The notes: generated by a model not told the origin, from the letters alone. Positions 36,862-45,121 are shown, counted from the first letter of the stretch. The stretch is 52,984 nucleotides of DNA from an uncultured Clostridium sp. (GCA_900543325.1 UQQU01000010.1:1-52984); one strand, 5' to 3'. Translations and numbers: made by a program.

Positions 36862-36961
36862 TGATAGATTAAATTTTTGGTGGTGCTTCACCCATAACAG
36901 TACTCACCCTCTCGAAGTATTGTTTCCTTTAACTCGTCTGATTGTGGCCGTTAATGGTTTC
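36862..36961 (-). ncRNA. Candidate structured RNA or long 3' UTR between SASP gene and its terminator
   Basis: About 85 bases here are near 47% GC, far above the flanking DNA. They hold GGTG/CACC and other short stems on the minus strand and end in a strong terminator. No ORF with a proper start and ribosome binding site is present. Two start-less or poorly started peptides can be read (ending GEYCYG and GEAPPKI). GC islands of this kind in AT-rich genomes often mark structured RNA. No known family recognised; inference. Confidence 0.4.
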
Positions 36962-37144
36962 TTACTTTAATCCACTTTCGTATTGTTCTACCATTCTTTT
37001 AACCATTTCACCACCTACGGAACCACATTGTCTAGATGTTAAGTTACCATTGTAATCTGTAAATGGTACTCCCATTTCTGATGCAACTTCGTTCTTGAAT
37101 GCACTTAATCCTTGTTTTGCTTCTGGAACTAATGTTTTTGACAT
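36962..37144 (-). CDS. Alpha/beta-type small acid-soluble spore protein
   Basis: 60-residue DNA-binding protein that coats and protects the spore chromosome. The two family signatures are present: NEVASEMGV (about 18-26), which includes the germination-protease cleavage site, and the C-terminal GSVGGEMVKRMVEQYE. ATG after AGAGGAGGAATCGATT. Expected to be transcribed in the forespore by sigma-G; I could not find a confident sigma-G promoter. An ACTTAAAT/ATTTAAGT inverted repeat lies in its 5' region (about 37186-37213). It also proves that the organism is a spore former. Confidence 0.96.
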   Translation of the reverse strand: MSKTLVPEAKQGLSAFKNEVASEMGVPFTDYNGNLTSRQCGSVGGEMVKRMVEQYESGLK

Positions 37145-37298
37145 AATCGATTCCTCCTCTGGTTAGCGGTAAATTTGTAAACTTAACTTAAATATTTGTT
37201 TTACATTTAAGTTGTTTCTGTTTACACTATTATATTAACCAGTATAGGTTTTTATATAACAAGTAAATAATACCCACTTTTCATTATTATGGATTATA

Positions 37299-37553
37299 TT
37301 AACTAACTTCCTTATTTGTTGCTTTCTTAAACTTTTTAACTATAAAATCTCTAACTATGGCAACTAACATTCCTATTTGAAATGATAAAGAAACTGATAT
37401 AATTTGTAGATAATTCACTTTACTAGTTTTGTAAATTATTATTGTTTCTATGATCCAAATTGCACTCGCCATTAATGATGCTTTCTTTCCACCAATAATA
37501 GAACATATAACGATACTAAGAAAAATTATAGCTTGAATTTGAATAAAACTCAT
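37299..37553 (-). CDS. Small membrane protein of unknown function
   Basis: 84 residues with three hydrophobic segments (about 4-22, 26-44 and 48-68) and a basic C-terminal tail (VKKFKKATNKE). AGAGGTG lies just before the ATG, so translation is credible. No family recognised. Holins look similar in size, but no endolysin or phage gene is nearby. It lies between the SASP gene and the Fe-S nuclease with separate gaps on both sides. Confidence 0.6.
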   Translation of the reverse strand: MSFIQIQAIIFLSIVICSIIGGKKASLMASAIWIIETIIIYKTSKVNYLQIISVSLSFQIGMLVAIVRDFIVKKFKKATNKEVS

Positions 37554-37622
37554 ACTTCACCTCTTAAACTTTGATTTAATTTGTTAAATCCTTTTTATAA
37601 GTTCTATCCAAATTATATATTT

Positions 37623-38573
37623 TTAAACATTATCATCATTACATAACATTCTAAACTTACAATTACTACATTTATAATTTTTTAATGTCTTTTGAAATAC
37701 TTCCTTTTCCTTTGGTTTATTTAAAACTATATCATCTAAATAATAATTTATTATTTTTAAATCATTAGAAACCTTATTTTTTATAAATTCAATATCTTCT
37801 TGTTTAAATATTACTTCTTCCGCATGTCCATCTAAAAGATATTCTATCCTACCTTTAATTCTAGAATAATGTACACCATATTGCTCCATTACATACCATG
37901 CATATACCAATAACTGCTCCTTATCACTATCAGATGCTTTTCCTGTTTTCCAATCTACAATTACATAGTATCCATCATAATCTTTATATAATAAATCTAT
38001 TTTAGAATATACTTTTAAACTATCATAATTAATACTACTGAATATATCTTCATCATTTTCTATAATTACTGTTTCTGATTTTAGAATATCTTCAAAACTC
38101 TTTGAAACATAAAAACTATTTATACATTGACTTAATCTTTCTTTTAACTCATTTCCAATTTGCTTTGATATCTTATCTCCATAATAATACTCCTGAAGCA
38201 TTATTCCTTTAGGATATTCATCCCATTCTTTAGTGTTATACTTCTGGATACTTTCTCGTATTATATTTCTAAGTTTATTTAAAGTTACTTCATTAAACCT
38301 TGTTGCATTCATAAACTTTGTTTTATCTTTTTTACATATATTTATTATTCCTTTAATTTCTTTATGAACCACTTCACCAAAACACATCCATAAATTAGTT
38401 AACTTTTTTAATCTCCATGCCATTTTTTGCTCATCTGTACTTGTATAAATCCAACCATTATGGCTTCCATAGTATGTATAATAATAATCTCTTTCACAAT
38501 TTTCTAAAGTTTTCATTTTTGATATAGACCACGATTTTTCAGGATATTTTCTTTCTTGATAAGTATCACTCAT
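37623..38573 (-). CDS. Stand-alone PD-(D/E)XK nuclease with 4Fe-4S cysteines (Cas4/AddB type)
   Basis: 316 residues. The N-terminus has KMKTLENCERDYYY (Cys26), typical of RecB-family nucleases that start with a cluster cysteine. The catalytic core reads YVIVDWKTGK (Asp and the QxK-type lysine), followed by EQLLVYAWYV, the conserved Q-x3-Y helix. Three C-terminal cysteines (302, 305 and 311) complete the usual C-xn-C-x2-C-x5-C cluster motif. This is the architecture of Cas4 and the AddB nuclease, but no helicase, CRISPR array or cas gene is in the window. ATG after TAGGAGAGATATA. Substrate unknown. Confidence 0.85.
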   Translation of the reverse strand: MSDTYQERKYPEKSWSISKMKTLENCERDYYYTYYGSHNGWIYTSTDEQKMAWRLKKLTNLWMCFGEVVHKEIKGIINICKKDKTKFMNATRFNEVTLNKLRNIIRESIQKYNTKEWDEYPKGIMLQEYYYGDKISKQIGNELKERLSQCINSFYVSKSFEDILKSETVIIENDEDIFSSINYDSLKVYSKIDLLYKDYDGYYVIVDWKTGKASDSDKEQLLVYAWYVMEQYGVHYSRIKGRIEYLLDGHAEEVIFKQEDIEFIKNKVSNDLKIINYYLDDIVLNKPKEKEVFQKTLKNYKCSNCKFRMLCNDDNV

Positions 38574-38719
38574 TATATCTCTCCTAATTTAATTGTTATA
38601 TTAATATTTTTACCATATTTATTTAATGGTATGAATAATGTATTTAATAATTTAGAATAAATTTATTATTTAATACAAAAAATATTAATAAAATAAATAA
38701 AATGTTGGAGGTTTTAACT

Positions 38720-39565
38720 ATGAAGCAATTTATTTTGAAAACATTTATTTGTATTTCTCTATTAGTTTTAAGTATCAATTTAATATCTGCTTCTCCCTTT
38801 GATGCTCTATCTAATAAAAAAAATCAAACCTTAATTGTTAGAGATAGCACTTCAACTACTGGATTACCAGATAGATTTAGAGATATACCTAATTTAAATA
38901 TTTCTGGTAGCGCTCAATTTACAGCTGAACAAGCAAATAACTTAAAAAATACTATAAACAAACCCAATATATGTATTATAGACTTAAGACAAGAGTCCCA
39001 TGGATTAGTTAATAATTATGCTATAAGCTTTTTTGATCCTACTAAGGATTTAAATAATGGTTTCACTACAGAGCAAACAATTAAAATAGAAGATTCACTT
39101 TTATCTAAAATAAAACTTAATGATGATTTAAATATTTATAGAAGAACAGGTAGACCTTTTAAAGAAATAGCTGTGGATTTTGTTAGTAATGAATCATCTG
39201 CAGCTAATAAGGCCGGTATGGAATATAAAAGATATGCAGTAAGAGATAATGGTGCTCCTACTCCTGAAATTATTGATCAATTTGTTGAATTTGTTAAAAC
39301 AAAGCCTTCTGATTTACATCTTCATTTTCATTGCGATGCTGGTGAAGGTAGAACAACTACTTTTATGTCAATGTATCAAATTTTAATGAATACTACTAAC
39401 TTATCATTAGATCAAATAGTCTCATACCAATATAATGTTGATGGTGTTAATCTTCATGATAACAAACATCAATTTGAATTTTTAGAAGACTTTTATGATT
39501 ATGTTTCAAAAAATAAATCTGATAATTATACTACATCTTATTCAGAATGGATTAAGCAATCCTAA
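38720..39565 (+). CDS. Secreted phytase-like / protein-tyrosine-phosphatase-fold phosphatase
   Basis: A signal peptide (about 1-24, ending near SASP) leads a cysteine-phosphatase domain. The P-loop HFHCDAGEGRTTTF matches the HCxAGxGR(T) signature of PTP-like inositol-polyphosphate phosphatases such as the Selenomonas phytase; the Cys is the nucleophile and the Arg the phosphate clamp. An upstream Asp (in SNESSA.../AVRDNG region) would serve as general acid; I cannot fix which. The frame begins at 38702, but that ATG overlaps the ribosome binding site TTGGAGG; ATG at 38720 is used (281 residues). Possible roles: releasing phosphate from phytate, or acting on host phosphotyrosine or phosphoinositides. 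Confidence 0.85.
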   Translation: MKQFILKTFICISLLVLSINLISASPFDALSNKKNQTLIVRDSTSTTGLPDRFRDIPNLNISGSAQFTAEQANNLKNTINKPNICIIDLRQESHGLVNNYAISFFDPTKDLNNGFTTEQTIKIEDSLLSKIKLNDDLNIYRRTGRPFKEIAVDFVSNESSAANKAGMEYKRYAVRDNGAPTPEIIDQFVEFVKTKPSDLHLHFHCDAGEGRTTTFMSMYQILMNTTNLSLDQIVSYQYNVDGVNLHDNKHQFEFLEDFYDYVSKNKSDNYTTSYSEWIKQS

Positions 39566-39570
39566 AATAT

Positions 39571-39606
39571 AAAACCCTAAGCAATTTAACTTAAGCTTAG
39601 GGTTTT
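39571..39606. terminator. Bidirectional terminator between the phosphatase and the PRD antiterminator
   Basis: AAAACCCTAAGC pairs perfectly with GCTTAGGGTTTT around a 12-base loop; T-rich on both strands. Its right arm runs into the last codons of the antiterminator gene. Confidence 0.88.
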
Positions 39607-40458
39607 ATTTTCTCTCTTTTCTCGTGCTACAGATATAACTCTTTGTATATGCATTGTTAGATATACAAGTTCATCCTCGTCTACCTCATAATTGTTATGC
39701 ATTAATATATATTCGCCTATCTTTATTGCACATCCGTATGCCTCAGGATATGTGGTTGATATAACTTTTACAAAGCTAGAATCGGTACTATTATGTTTAT
39801 TATTATTAACGATACGCTTTGCAAAATATTTTAAGTGAGTTAATAATCTATCATAATTTAAATCATCTTCATCTAACTCTATATCAAAATAGTATTTAAT
39901 GATGTTTAATATATCTTTTATTATTTTAGTTGATTCTACTGACTTCATTGTAGTTTCTTTATAACTTGCATTTACAAAGTGTAATGCTATAAATCCAGCT
40001 TCATCTTCTGGAAGTTGGATATCTAGATTTCTATTTATGTAATCAACAGCCCATAATGAAACTCTAAATTCGTTTCTATGAACTCTTCTTATTTCATTTA
40101 ACAATTCATTTTTTATAGTAATCCCATTTTTAAATCTTTTTACAGCAAAAGCTATATGATCTGCTAGAGAAACATAAATTTGTTTATCTAATTCAACATT
40201 TAACTCAACTATTGCATGAGTTATTATTTCATCTGTTAATTCAAATATCCCCTCTGGTATTTGATTAATTAATTTTTTAATTTTATTTCCTAAATTTTCA
40301 TCATCCACTATAAATGTTTTTTCTATTCTTTTAACATCTATTGATTGACCAGGCTTTTTATTGAATGCTATACCGCTCCCCATAAGAATTACTTCTTTCC
40401 TAGTCGTAGGATCTATTGAAACAACTACATTATTATTTAAAACTTTTTCAACTATCAT
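39586..40458 (-). CDS. BglG/LicT-family PRD transcription antiterminator
   Basis: RNA-binding antiterminator of sugar PTS operons. The N-terminal CAT domain (about 1-55, NNNVVVS...GSGIAFNKKPGQ) binds a ribonucleic antiterminator hairpin. PRD1 (about 65-170) and PRD2 (about 171-280) carry the PTS-phosphorylated histidines, for example in ADHIAFAVKR, FIALHFVNA and YLTMHIQR. 290 residues. No PTS gene and no antiterminator/terminator pair is next to it, so its target operon must lie elsewhere. ATG after GGAAGGGGGCAA. Confidence 0.92.
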   Translation of the reverse strand: MIVEKVLNNNVVVSIDPTTRKEVILMGSGIAFNKKPGQSIDVKRIEKTFIVDDENLGNKIKKLINQIPEGIFELTDEIITHAIVELNVELDKQIYVSLADHIAFAVKRFKNGITIKNELLNEIRRVHRNEFRVSLWAVDYINRNLDIQLPEDEAGFIALHFVNASYKETTMKSVESTKIIKDILNIIKYYFDIELDEDDLNYDRLLTHLKYFAKRIVNNNKHNSTDSSFVKVISTTYPEAYGCAIKIGEYILMHNNYEVDEDELVYLTMHIQRVISVAREKRENKTLSLS

Positions 40459-40530
40459 ACATTTGCCCCCTTCCTTATGGTAGTAAAAAGATAGCCCAAA
40501 CTAGGACTACTCTTAATTTAGGCATACCCC

Positions 40531-40560
40531 ATTTTAACATTATAAATATTTGCTTGTCAA
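40531..40560 (-). promoter_or_regulatory. Likely sigma-A promoter of the antiterminator gene
   Basis: TTGACA (-35, 40555-40560) and TAAAAT (-10, 40531-40536) with an 18-base spacer on the minus strand, about 75 bases before the start codon. The leader contains a weak GCCTAAA/TTTGGGC pairing, not a recognisable antiterminator. Confidence 0.6.
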
Positions 40561-40740
40561 TTAAATGAGCTACATGTATAAACCCTCAAATTAAGGTCGT
40601 TTTTCCTGTAATTCCATGGTGAATTCACTACCTTCTCCTAAATTACTATTTACTAACTTATTCAATAATAATTACTAATAATCTAAAACTTCTTAATAAA
40701 TTATAAAATTAAATATTGAGCAAACTCTTCTCATTTTAAC
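40561..40740. other. AT-rich gap with no gene
   Basis: Between the antiterminator promoter and the tRNA-Trp terminator there is no ORF or RNA I can support. The only marked word is a palindrome GTGAATTCAC (40619-40628). Together with the leader it makes a 313-base gene-free stretch. Confidence 0.5.
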
Positions 40741-40742
40741 AA

Positions 40743-40771
40743 AAAAGACTTAGCAATTTTGCTAAGTCTTT
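40743..40771 (-). terminator. Terminator of the first tRNA-Trp
   Basis: A 14-bp perfect stem (AAAAGACTTAGCAA with its complement) follows the tRNA CCA end without a gap; a T run follows on the minus strand. Confidence 0.9.
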
Positions 40772-40845
40772 TGGCAGGGGTACTAGGAATCGAACCTAGC
40801 CTAATAGTTTTGGAGACTACTGTACTACCGATATACGATACCCCT
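40772..40845 (-). tRNA. tRNA-Trp (CCA anticodon)
   Basis: 74 nucleotides. The acceptor stem AGGGGTA pairs with TACCCCT, followed by G and an encoded CCA. The anticodon stem GTAGT/ACTAT holds the loop CTCCAAA, anticodon CCA. The T arm CTAGG-TTCGATT-CCTAG is perfect. It is identical to the copy at 43308-43381. Confidence 0.95.
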
Positions 40846-40857
40846 TCAACAATGGTT

Positions 40858-40887
40858 ATTCTACCATGTTAACATAATAATTGTCAA
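40858..40887 (-). promoter_or_regulatory. Promoter of the first tRNA-Trp
   Basis: TTGACA (40882-40887) and TAGAAT (40858-40863) with 18 bases between, 12 bases before the tRNA. It lies between the recQ stop and the tRNA, so this tRNA has its own start site. Confidence 0.75.
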
Positions 40888-40919
40888 CTAAATTTTTTCG
40901 ATCTCACGTAACGAACAAT

Positions 40920-43118
40920 TTAGTTATTAAGTTCGTTGATAATTTTTTTCAATACCACTGCTCTTATTGTATCATAGCTTATTTTATCTGATACTATTTC
41001 TTTTATATCCTTTAACTTACTGTATCCAACTTTATCTATAGCATCTAAAACTATTTTTTCTTCCTCTTCATTAAAGAATTCATCTAAAGGTATTATAAAA
41101 TCTACCTTATTCCCTTCAGCAATATATTGTTGAATATGACTCATTACAGTAACTAGAGTTAATTCTCTTTCTTTAGCAACTTCTTTTATTGAACTACCTG
41201 CTTTAATAAAGTCCATTGTTATTTCATATGATTTTTTCTTTTCTTCATTATTATTTTTTTCTTTTTTCTTTTTATCTTTTTTTTCATCCACAACTTCATC
41301 AAATGATATGTTGTTATTTTTCTTACTAATAAAGCTCCATGTAACTTCAATATTATTTTTATCAATATAAGTTTTAATTTTTTCCATAAACTTTTCGCCA
41401 TATTTATTAAGTTTAGAATTACCTACACCACTTATATCTAAGAATTGCTCCTCTGTTATTGGCATCCTATTACTAAGTTCTTTTAATGTAGAATCACCAA
41501 ATACCATGTATGGTGGTATTTTTTCTTCTCTAGAAATATCCATTCTTAATTCTTTTAATATAGTAAACAGTTCATTTTCTTCTATTTTAATCTTCTTAAC
41601 TACTTGTTCTTTAACTAATACTTGTCTTTCTCCCTTTACAATCTCCATAGATTGTTTATTTAATGTTAAAACTGGATATTCTCCTTTATAATTTAAATAT
41701 CCATGTGAAATTAACATATTAATAAATTCAGTTAATGCATCCTTAGTATAATTTTTTACTATTCCATAAGTTGATAATTCATCAAAGCCTAACTCATATA
41801 CTTTCTTGTTCTTAGATCCTCTAAGCACATCTACCACCATTCCAATTCCGAATCTTTGATTCATTCTATAGACACATGAAATAACCTTTTGAGCATCGAC
41901 AGTTCTATCTACTAATTCTCCTGGTGCCTCACAATTACTACAATTATTACACTTCTCATCATATTGTTCACCAAAGTAATTTAATATAAACTTTCTATAA
42001 CAATCTTGAGTATATACAAGATTTATCATAGTTTGTAGTTTTGAAAGTTCACTTTCTTTTCTTATACTACTTTCTGTAGCAGTTTCTATAATATACTTTT
42101 GTGTTTGAACATCTCCAGGTGAAAACAGCATTATACATTCACTTTCTTCACCGTCTCTTCCTGCTCTCCCTATCTCTTGATAATATCCCTCAATATTTTT
42201 AGGCATATTATAATGTATTACATATCTAACATTTGGTTTATCTATTCCCATACCAAAGGCATTAGTAGCAATTATTATATTACATTTATCATATATAAAA
42301 TTTTCTTGGGCTGTTTTTCTATAATCGTCACTAAGTCCTGCATGGTATTTTTCAACTTGCAATCCCTTTGAATTCAATAACTCATATAAATTATCTACTT
42401 CTTTTCTTGTTGAAGCATATATTATTCCTGATTCATCTCTATTATTATTTATGTAATCTAAAATGTAATTTTTCTTATTTACTCCCTTTTCTATTATTAT
42501 CTTAAGATTATTTCTATCAAATCCAGATATAAATATTTTGGGATTATTCAATTCAAGTAAATTTATTATATCTTCTCTAACCTCATCTGTAGCTGTTGCT
42601 GTAAAGGCTGTAACTATTGGTCTATTTCTTAATAACGAAATTACTCTGCTTATTCTTCTATAACTACTTCTAAAATCATGTCCCCACTGTGACACACAGT
42701 GTGCCTCATCTATAGCAACCATCGAAACATTAATACTAGCTATAAGTTCTAAAAAAGCTTGTGATTCTAATCTTTCAGGTGCAACATATAATATTTTTAT
42801 TTCATTTCTTGCAGCTTCATCTAAAATATTATTTATTTCTATATTACTTAATGATGAATTAATATATGCTGACTTAATTCCTAAGTTATTTATATTATCT
42901 ACCTGATCTTTCATAAGAGATATTAATGGTGATATAACTATTGTTATACCATCTAGTAATATTGCAGGTACTTGGTAACAAATCGATTTACCTCCACCTG
43001 TAGGCATAATAGTTAAAACATCATTTCCATTCAGTATTTCTCTTATTATTTCTTCTTGACCTTCTCTAAATGAACTATATCCGTAATATTGTTTTAAAAT
43101 ATCTAATGCCTTATCCAT
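40920..43118 (-). CDS. recQ: ATP-dependent DNA helicase RecQ
   Basis: 3'-5' superfamily 2 helicase for recombination and fork repair. Walker A MPTGGGKSICYQVPA (near 38-52), DEAH box AIDEAHCVSQWGHDF, helicase motif VI YYQEIGRAGRDGE and the RecQ zinc cysteines (CNNCSNCEAPGE). A winged-helix RQC region follows, then an HRDC domain (about 515-590). A very Lys-rich linker (about 605-635) leads to a C-terminal helix-turn-helix of the HTH_40 type (about 640-732, IKEVAKERELTLVTVMSHI). 732 residues. ATG after AAGGAGAGTTT. It stands between two tRNA-Trp genes. Confidence 0.95.
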   Translation of the reverse strand: MDKALDILKQYYGYSSFREGQEEIIREILNGNDVLTIMPTGGGKSICYQVPAILLDGITIVISPLISLMKDQVDNINNLGIKSAYINSSLSNIEINNILDEAARNEIKILYVAPERLESQAFLELIASINVSMVAIDEAHCVSQWGHDFRSSYRRISRVISLLRNRPIVTAFTATATDEVREDIINLLELNNPKIFISGFDRNNLKIIIEKGVNKKNYILDYINNNRDESGIIYASTRKEVDNLYELLNSKGLQVEKYHAGLSDDYRKTAQENFIYDKCNIIIATNAFGMGIDKPNVRYVIHYNMPKNIEGYYQEIGRAGRDGEESECIMLFSPGDVQTQKYIIETATESSIRKESELSKLQTMINLVYTQDCYRKFILNYFGEQYDEKCNNCSNCEAPGELVDRTVDAQKVISCVYRMNQRFGIGMVVDVLRGSKNKKVYELGFDELSTYGIVKNYTKDALTEFINMLISHGYLNYKGEYPVLTLNKQSMEIVKGERQVLVKEQVVKKIKIEENELFTILKELRMDISREEKIPPYMVFGDSTLKELSNRMPITEEQFLDISGVGNSKLNKYGEKFMEKIKTYIDKNNIEVTWSFISKKNNNISFDEVVDEKKDKKKKEKNNNEEKKKSYEITMDFIKAGSSIKEVAKERELTLVTVMSHIQQYIAEGNKVDFIIPLDEFFNEEEEKIVLDAIDKVGYSKLKDIKEIVSDKISYDTIRAVVLKKIINELNN

Positions 43119-43275
43119 AAACTCTCCTTACTACTCCCAACTATTTTCTTTTTTAATTATTAACCTTATCATTCAATTTATTCAAACATTTGTTCTTTTT
43201 ATAAAATGTCACAAATTTATTTTACAGTATTTCTATTAAAGTATAATAAATTATTTTCTAAAAAAATTAATAAAA

Positions 43276-43307
43276 AAAAGCTAGCAAGAAAATCTTACTA
43301 GCTTCTT
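43276..43307 (-). terminator. Terminator of the second tRNA-Trp
   Basis: AAGCTAG.AAGA with TCTT.CTAGCTT stem, one mismatch each side, then eight T on the minus strand. The sequence is unlike the terminator of the first copy. Confidence 0.85.
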
Positions 43308-43381
43308 TGGCAGGGGTACTAGGAATCGAACCTAGCCTAATAGTTTTGGAGACTACTGTACTACCGATATACGATACCCCT
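43308..43381 (-). tRNA. tRNA-Trp (CCA anticodon), second copy
   Basis: All 74 bases are identical to the tRNA at 40772-40845, including the encoded CCA. The flanking promoter and terminator differ. Confidence 0.95.
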
Positions 43382-43394
43382 AAGTACAAAACTT

Positions 43395-43423
43395 ATTATA
43401 CATTATGTTAAATATAAAAGCAA
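43395..43423 (-). promoter_or_regulatory. Promoter of the second tRNA-Trp
   Basis: TTGCTT (43418-43423) and TATAAT (43395-43400) with a 17-base spacer, 13 bases before the tRNA. Confidence 0.7.
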
Positions 43424-43516
43424 TATTTTTTTCTACTATTTTTCTATTATTCTTTTCTTTTTCTTACTTTTTGGATAAAATATAAAATAGTTAATTAAAA
43501 AAGGGAGGATTTTAAC

Positions 43517-43978
43517 ATGATTTTTTCTGTTAATAGCGTGGAGGAAACTACTAACCTTGGAATAACCCTTGGTAAACTATTAAAATCTGGTGACATAGTT
43601 TGTTTAACTGGAGATTTAGGTACTGGTAAAACTCATATAACTAAGGGTATTGCTAAAGGTTTGGAAATAACTGATTATATAACAAGTCCTACTTTTACTA
43701 TTGTAAATGAATATGATTCTGGTCGTTTAAAATTAAATCATTTTGATGTATATAGAGTTTCAGATCCTGATGAAATATATGCAATAGGATTTGATGATTA
43801 TATTTTTTCTGATGCAGTTTCAATTATAGAGTGGGCAAACTATATAGAAGAAATACTTCCAAAAGATTTTTTACATATTTACATAGAAAAAGACTTAGAA
43901 AAAGGCGAAGATTATAGAAAAATTACTATAACTCCATATGGAGAAAGATATGATTATATAAAGGAGTTAAAAATATGA
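43517..43978 (+). CDS. tsaE: tRNA t6A synthesis ATPase TsaE
   Basis: P-loop ATPase needed for threonylcarbamoyl-adenosine at position 37 of ANN-decoding tRNAs, acting with TsaB and TsaD. Walker A LTGDLGTGKTHITKGI (near 35-50), the TSPTFTIVNEY signature and the HFDVYR motif are present. 153 residues. ATG after AAGGGAGGATTTTAAC. Its stop overlaps the tsaB start by four bases, so it is coupled to tsaB and rimI. Confidence 0.95.
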   Translation: MIFSVNSVEETTNLGITLGKLLKSGDIVCLTGDLGTGKTHITKGIAKGLEITDYITSPTFTIVNEYDSGRLKLNHFDVYRVSDPDEIYAIGFDDYIFSDAVSIIEWANYIEEILPKDFLHIYIEKDLEKGEDYRKITITPYGERYDYIKELKI

Positions 43979-44691
43979 TAGTTTTAAGCGTTGACTCTTC
44001 ATCTTTAGTAACTACAGTTGCTTTACTTAAGGATGAATTTATACTTGGTGAATATACTTTAAACTTTAAAAGAGAGCATTCTGTTATCTTAATGGAAAAA
44101 ATAGAAATGCTATTAAAAGACTGTCAAGTTGATATAAGTGAAGTTGATGGTTTTGTAGTTTCTAAGGGACCTGGATCATTTACTGGTCTTAGAATCGGAA
44201 TGGCAACCATTAAAGGATTAAGCATGGGTTCTAACAAACCTTATGTTTCAATTTCAAGTTTAGATGCATTAGCAAACTCTTTAATTACATTTGATGGCAT
44301 AATATGCCCGATTATGGATGCATTAAGAGATAGCGTTTATACTGGTCTTTATAAAAATATAAATGGTAAGTTAGTTAAAGTGCTTGAATGTACTGCTTTA
44401 GAATTAACTGAACTTGCAGATGTCTTAAATGAAAAAGGTGAAAAAGTTATATTCACTGGTGATGGTGTATCTAAACATAAAGAGTTCTTAACTAAAAATG
44501 TTAACAATTGTGAATTTGCTCCAAATCATTTAAGTATTATTAGAGCCTCTTCTTTAGGAGAGCTTGGTATGGAAAAAATTAAGATCGGCGAAGTTGATGA
44601 TATGAATTCTGCTCCACTTTATATTAAAAAACCTCAAGCTGAAAGAGAACTTGAACAAAGGCTGGCTATGAAAAATGAAAATAGATTATAG
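43975..44691 (+). CDS. tsaB: tRNA t6A complex subunit TsaB
   Basis: Inactive ASKHA-fold partner that scaffolds TsaD. N-terminal LSVDSSSLVTTVAL and the signature VSKGPGSFTGLRIGMATIKGL are standard. 238 residues. It lies between tsaE and rimI, overlapping both, in the common tsaE-tsaB-rimI order. tsaD is not in the window. Confidence 0.95.
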   Translation: MIVLSVDSSSLVTTVALLKDEFILGEYTLNFKREHSVILMEKIEMLLKDCQVDISEVDGFVVSKGPGSFTGLRIGMATIKGLSMGSNKPYVSISSLDALANSLITFDGIICPIMDALRDSVYTGLYKNINGKLVKVLECTALELTELADVLNEKGEKVIFTGDGVSKHKEFLTKNVNNCEFAPNHLSIIRASSLGELGMEKIKIGEVDDMNSAPLYIKKPQAERELEQRLAMKNENRL

Positions 44692-45121
44692 TCTTATGAA
44701 TGAAAGCCATGCAAATGGTGTATATGAATTAAGTAAAGAATGTTTTGCTATTCCTTGGACTTTAGAATCTATTAATAATGAGCTAAATAACCCATTAGCA
44801 AAATATGTAATTGCGCAAGATTTATCCACAGGTGAAGTTGTTGGATTTGTTGGAGTGTGGATAATTGCTGGAGAAGGCGATATTACAAATATTGCTGTAA
44901 GCTCAAAATATAGGAAACTAGGCATTGCTTCAAATCTGTTGATAAAATTATTTGATGTGTGCAAAACTTTTAATTGTGAAGATATTACTTTGGAAGTTAG
45001 GGCTTCAAATATCCCTGCTCAAAATCTTTATAAAAAATTCAACTTTAAAGAAGAAGGTATAAGAAAGGGATATTATTCAGACAATGGTGAAGATGCCATT
45101 ATAATGTGGAAAAGAGGATAG
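44675..45121 (+). CDS. rimI: Ribosomal-protein-alanine N-acetyltransferase RimI
   Basis: GNAT acetyltransferase; RimI acetylates the N-terminal alanine of ribosomal protein S18. The acetyl-CoA binding motif is VSSKYRKLGIASNLL (about 71-85), and the C-terminal NLYKKFNFKEEGIRKGYY is the RimI pattern. 148 residues. Its ATG lies inside tsaB (17-base overlap), with only a weak AAAGG upstream, so translation probably relies on coupling. Confidence 0.9.
   Translation: MKIDYSLMNESHANGVYELSKECFAIPWTLESINNELNNPLAKYVIAQDLSTGEVVGFVGVWIIAGEGDITNIAVSSKYRKLGIASNLLIKLFDVCKTFNCEDITLEVRASNIPAQNLYKKFNFKEEGIRKGYYSDNGEDAIIMWKRG

Noticed and set aside
36862..36960. Small peptides ending GEYCYG or GEAPPKI after the SASP gene
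   Set aside because: The first has no start codon after an in-frame stop; the second's GTG has no properly spaced ribosome binding site. An RNA explanation was preferred.
37145..37298. Sigma-G promoter before the SASP gene
   Set aside because: No pair of boxes matched the consensus well enough to report.
37299..37553. Phage holin
   Set aside because: Size and helices fit, but there is no endolysin or other phage gene nearby.
37623..38573. Cas4 of a CRISPR system
   Set aside because: No repeat-spacer array and no other cas gene anywhere in the window.
40459..40530. Ribonucleic antiterminator in the leader of the PRD gene
   Set aside because: Only a weak GCCTAAA/TTTGGGC pairing is present, with no overlapping terminator.
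41219..41401. Lysine-rich 60-codon frame on the minus strand
   Set aside because: Out-of-frame reading of the A-rich linker of recQ; low complexity explains it.
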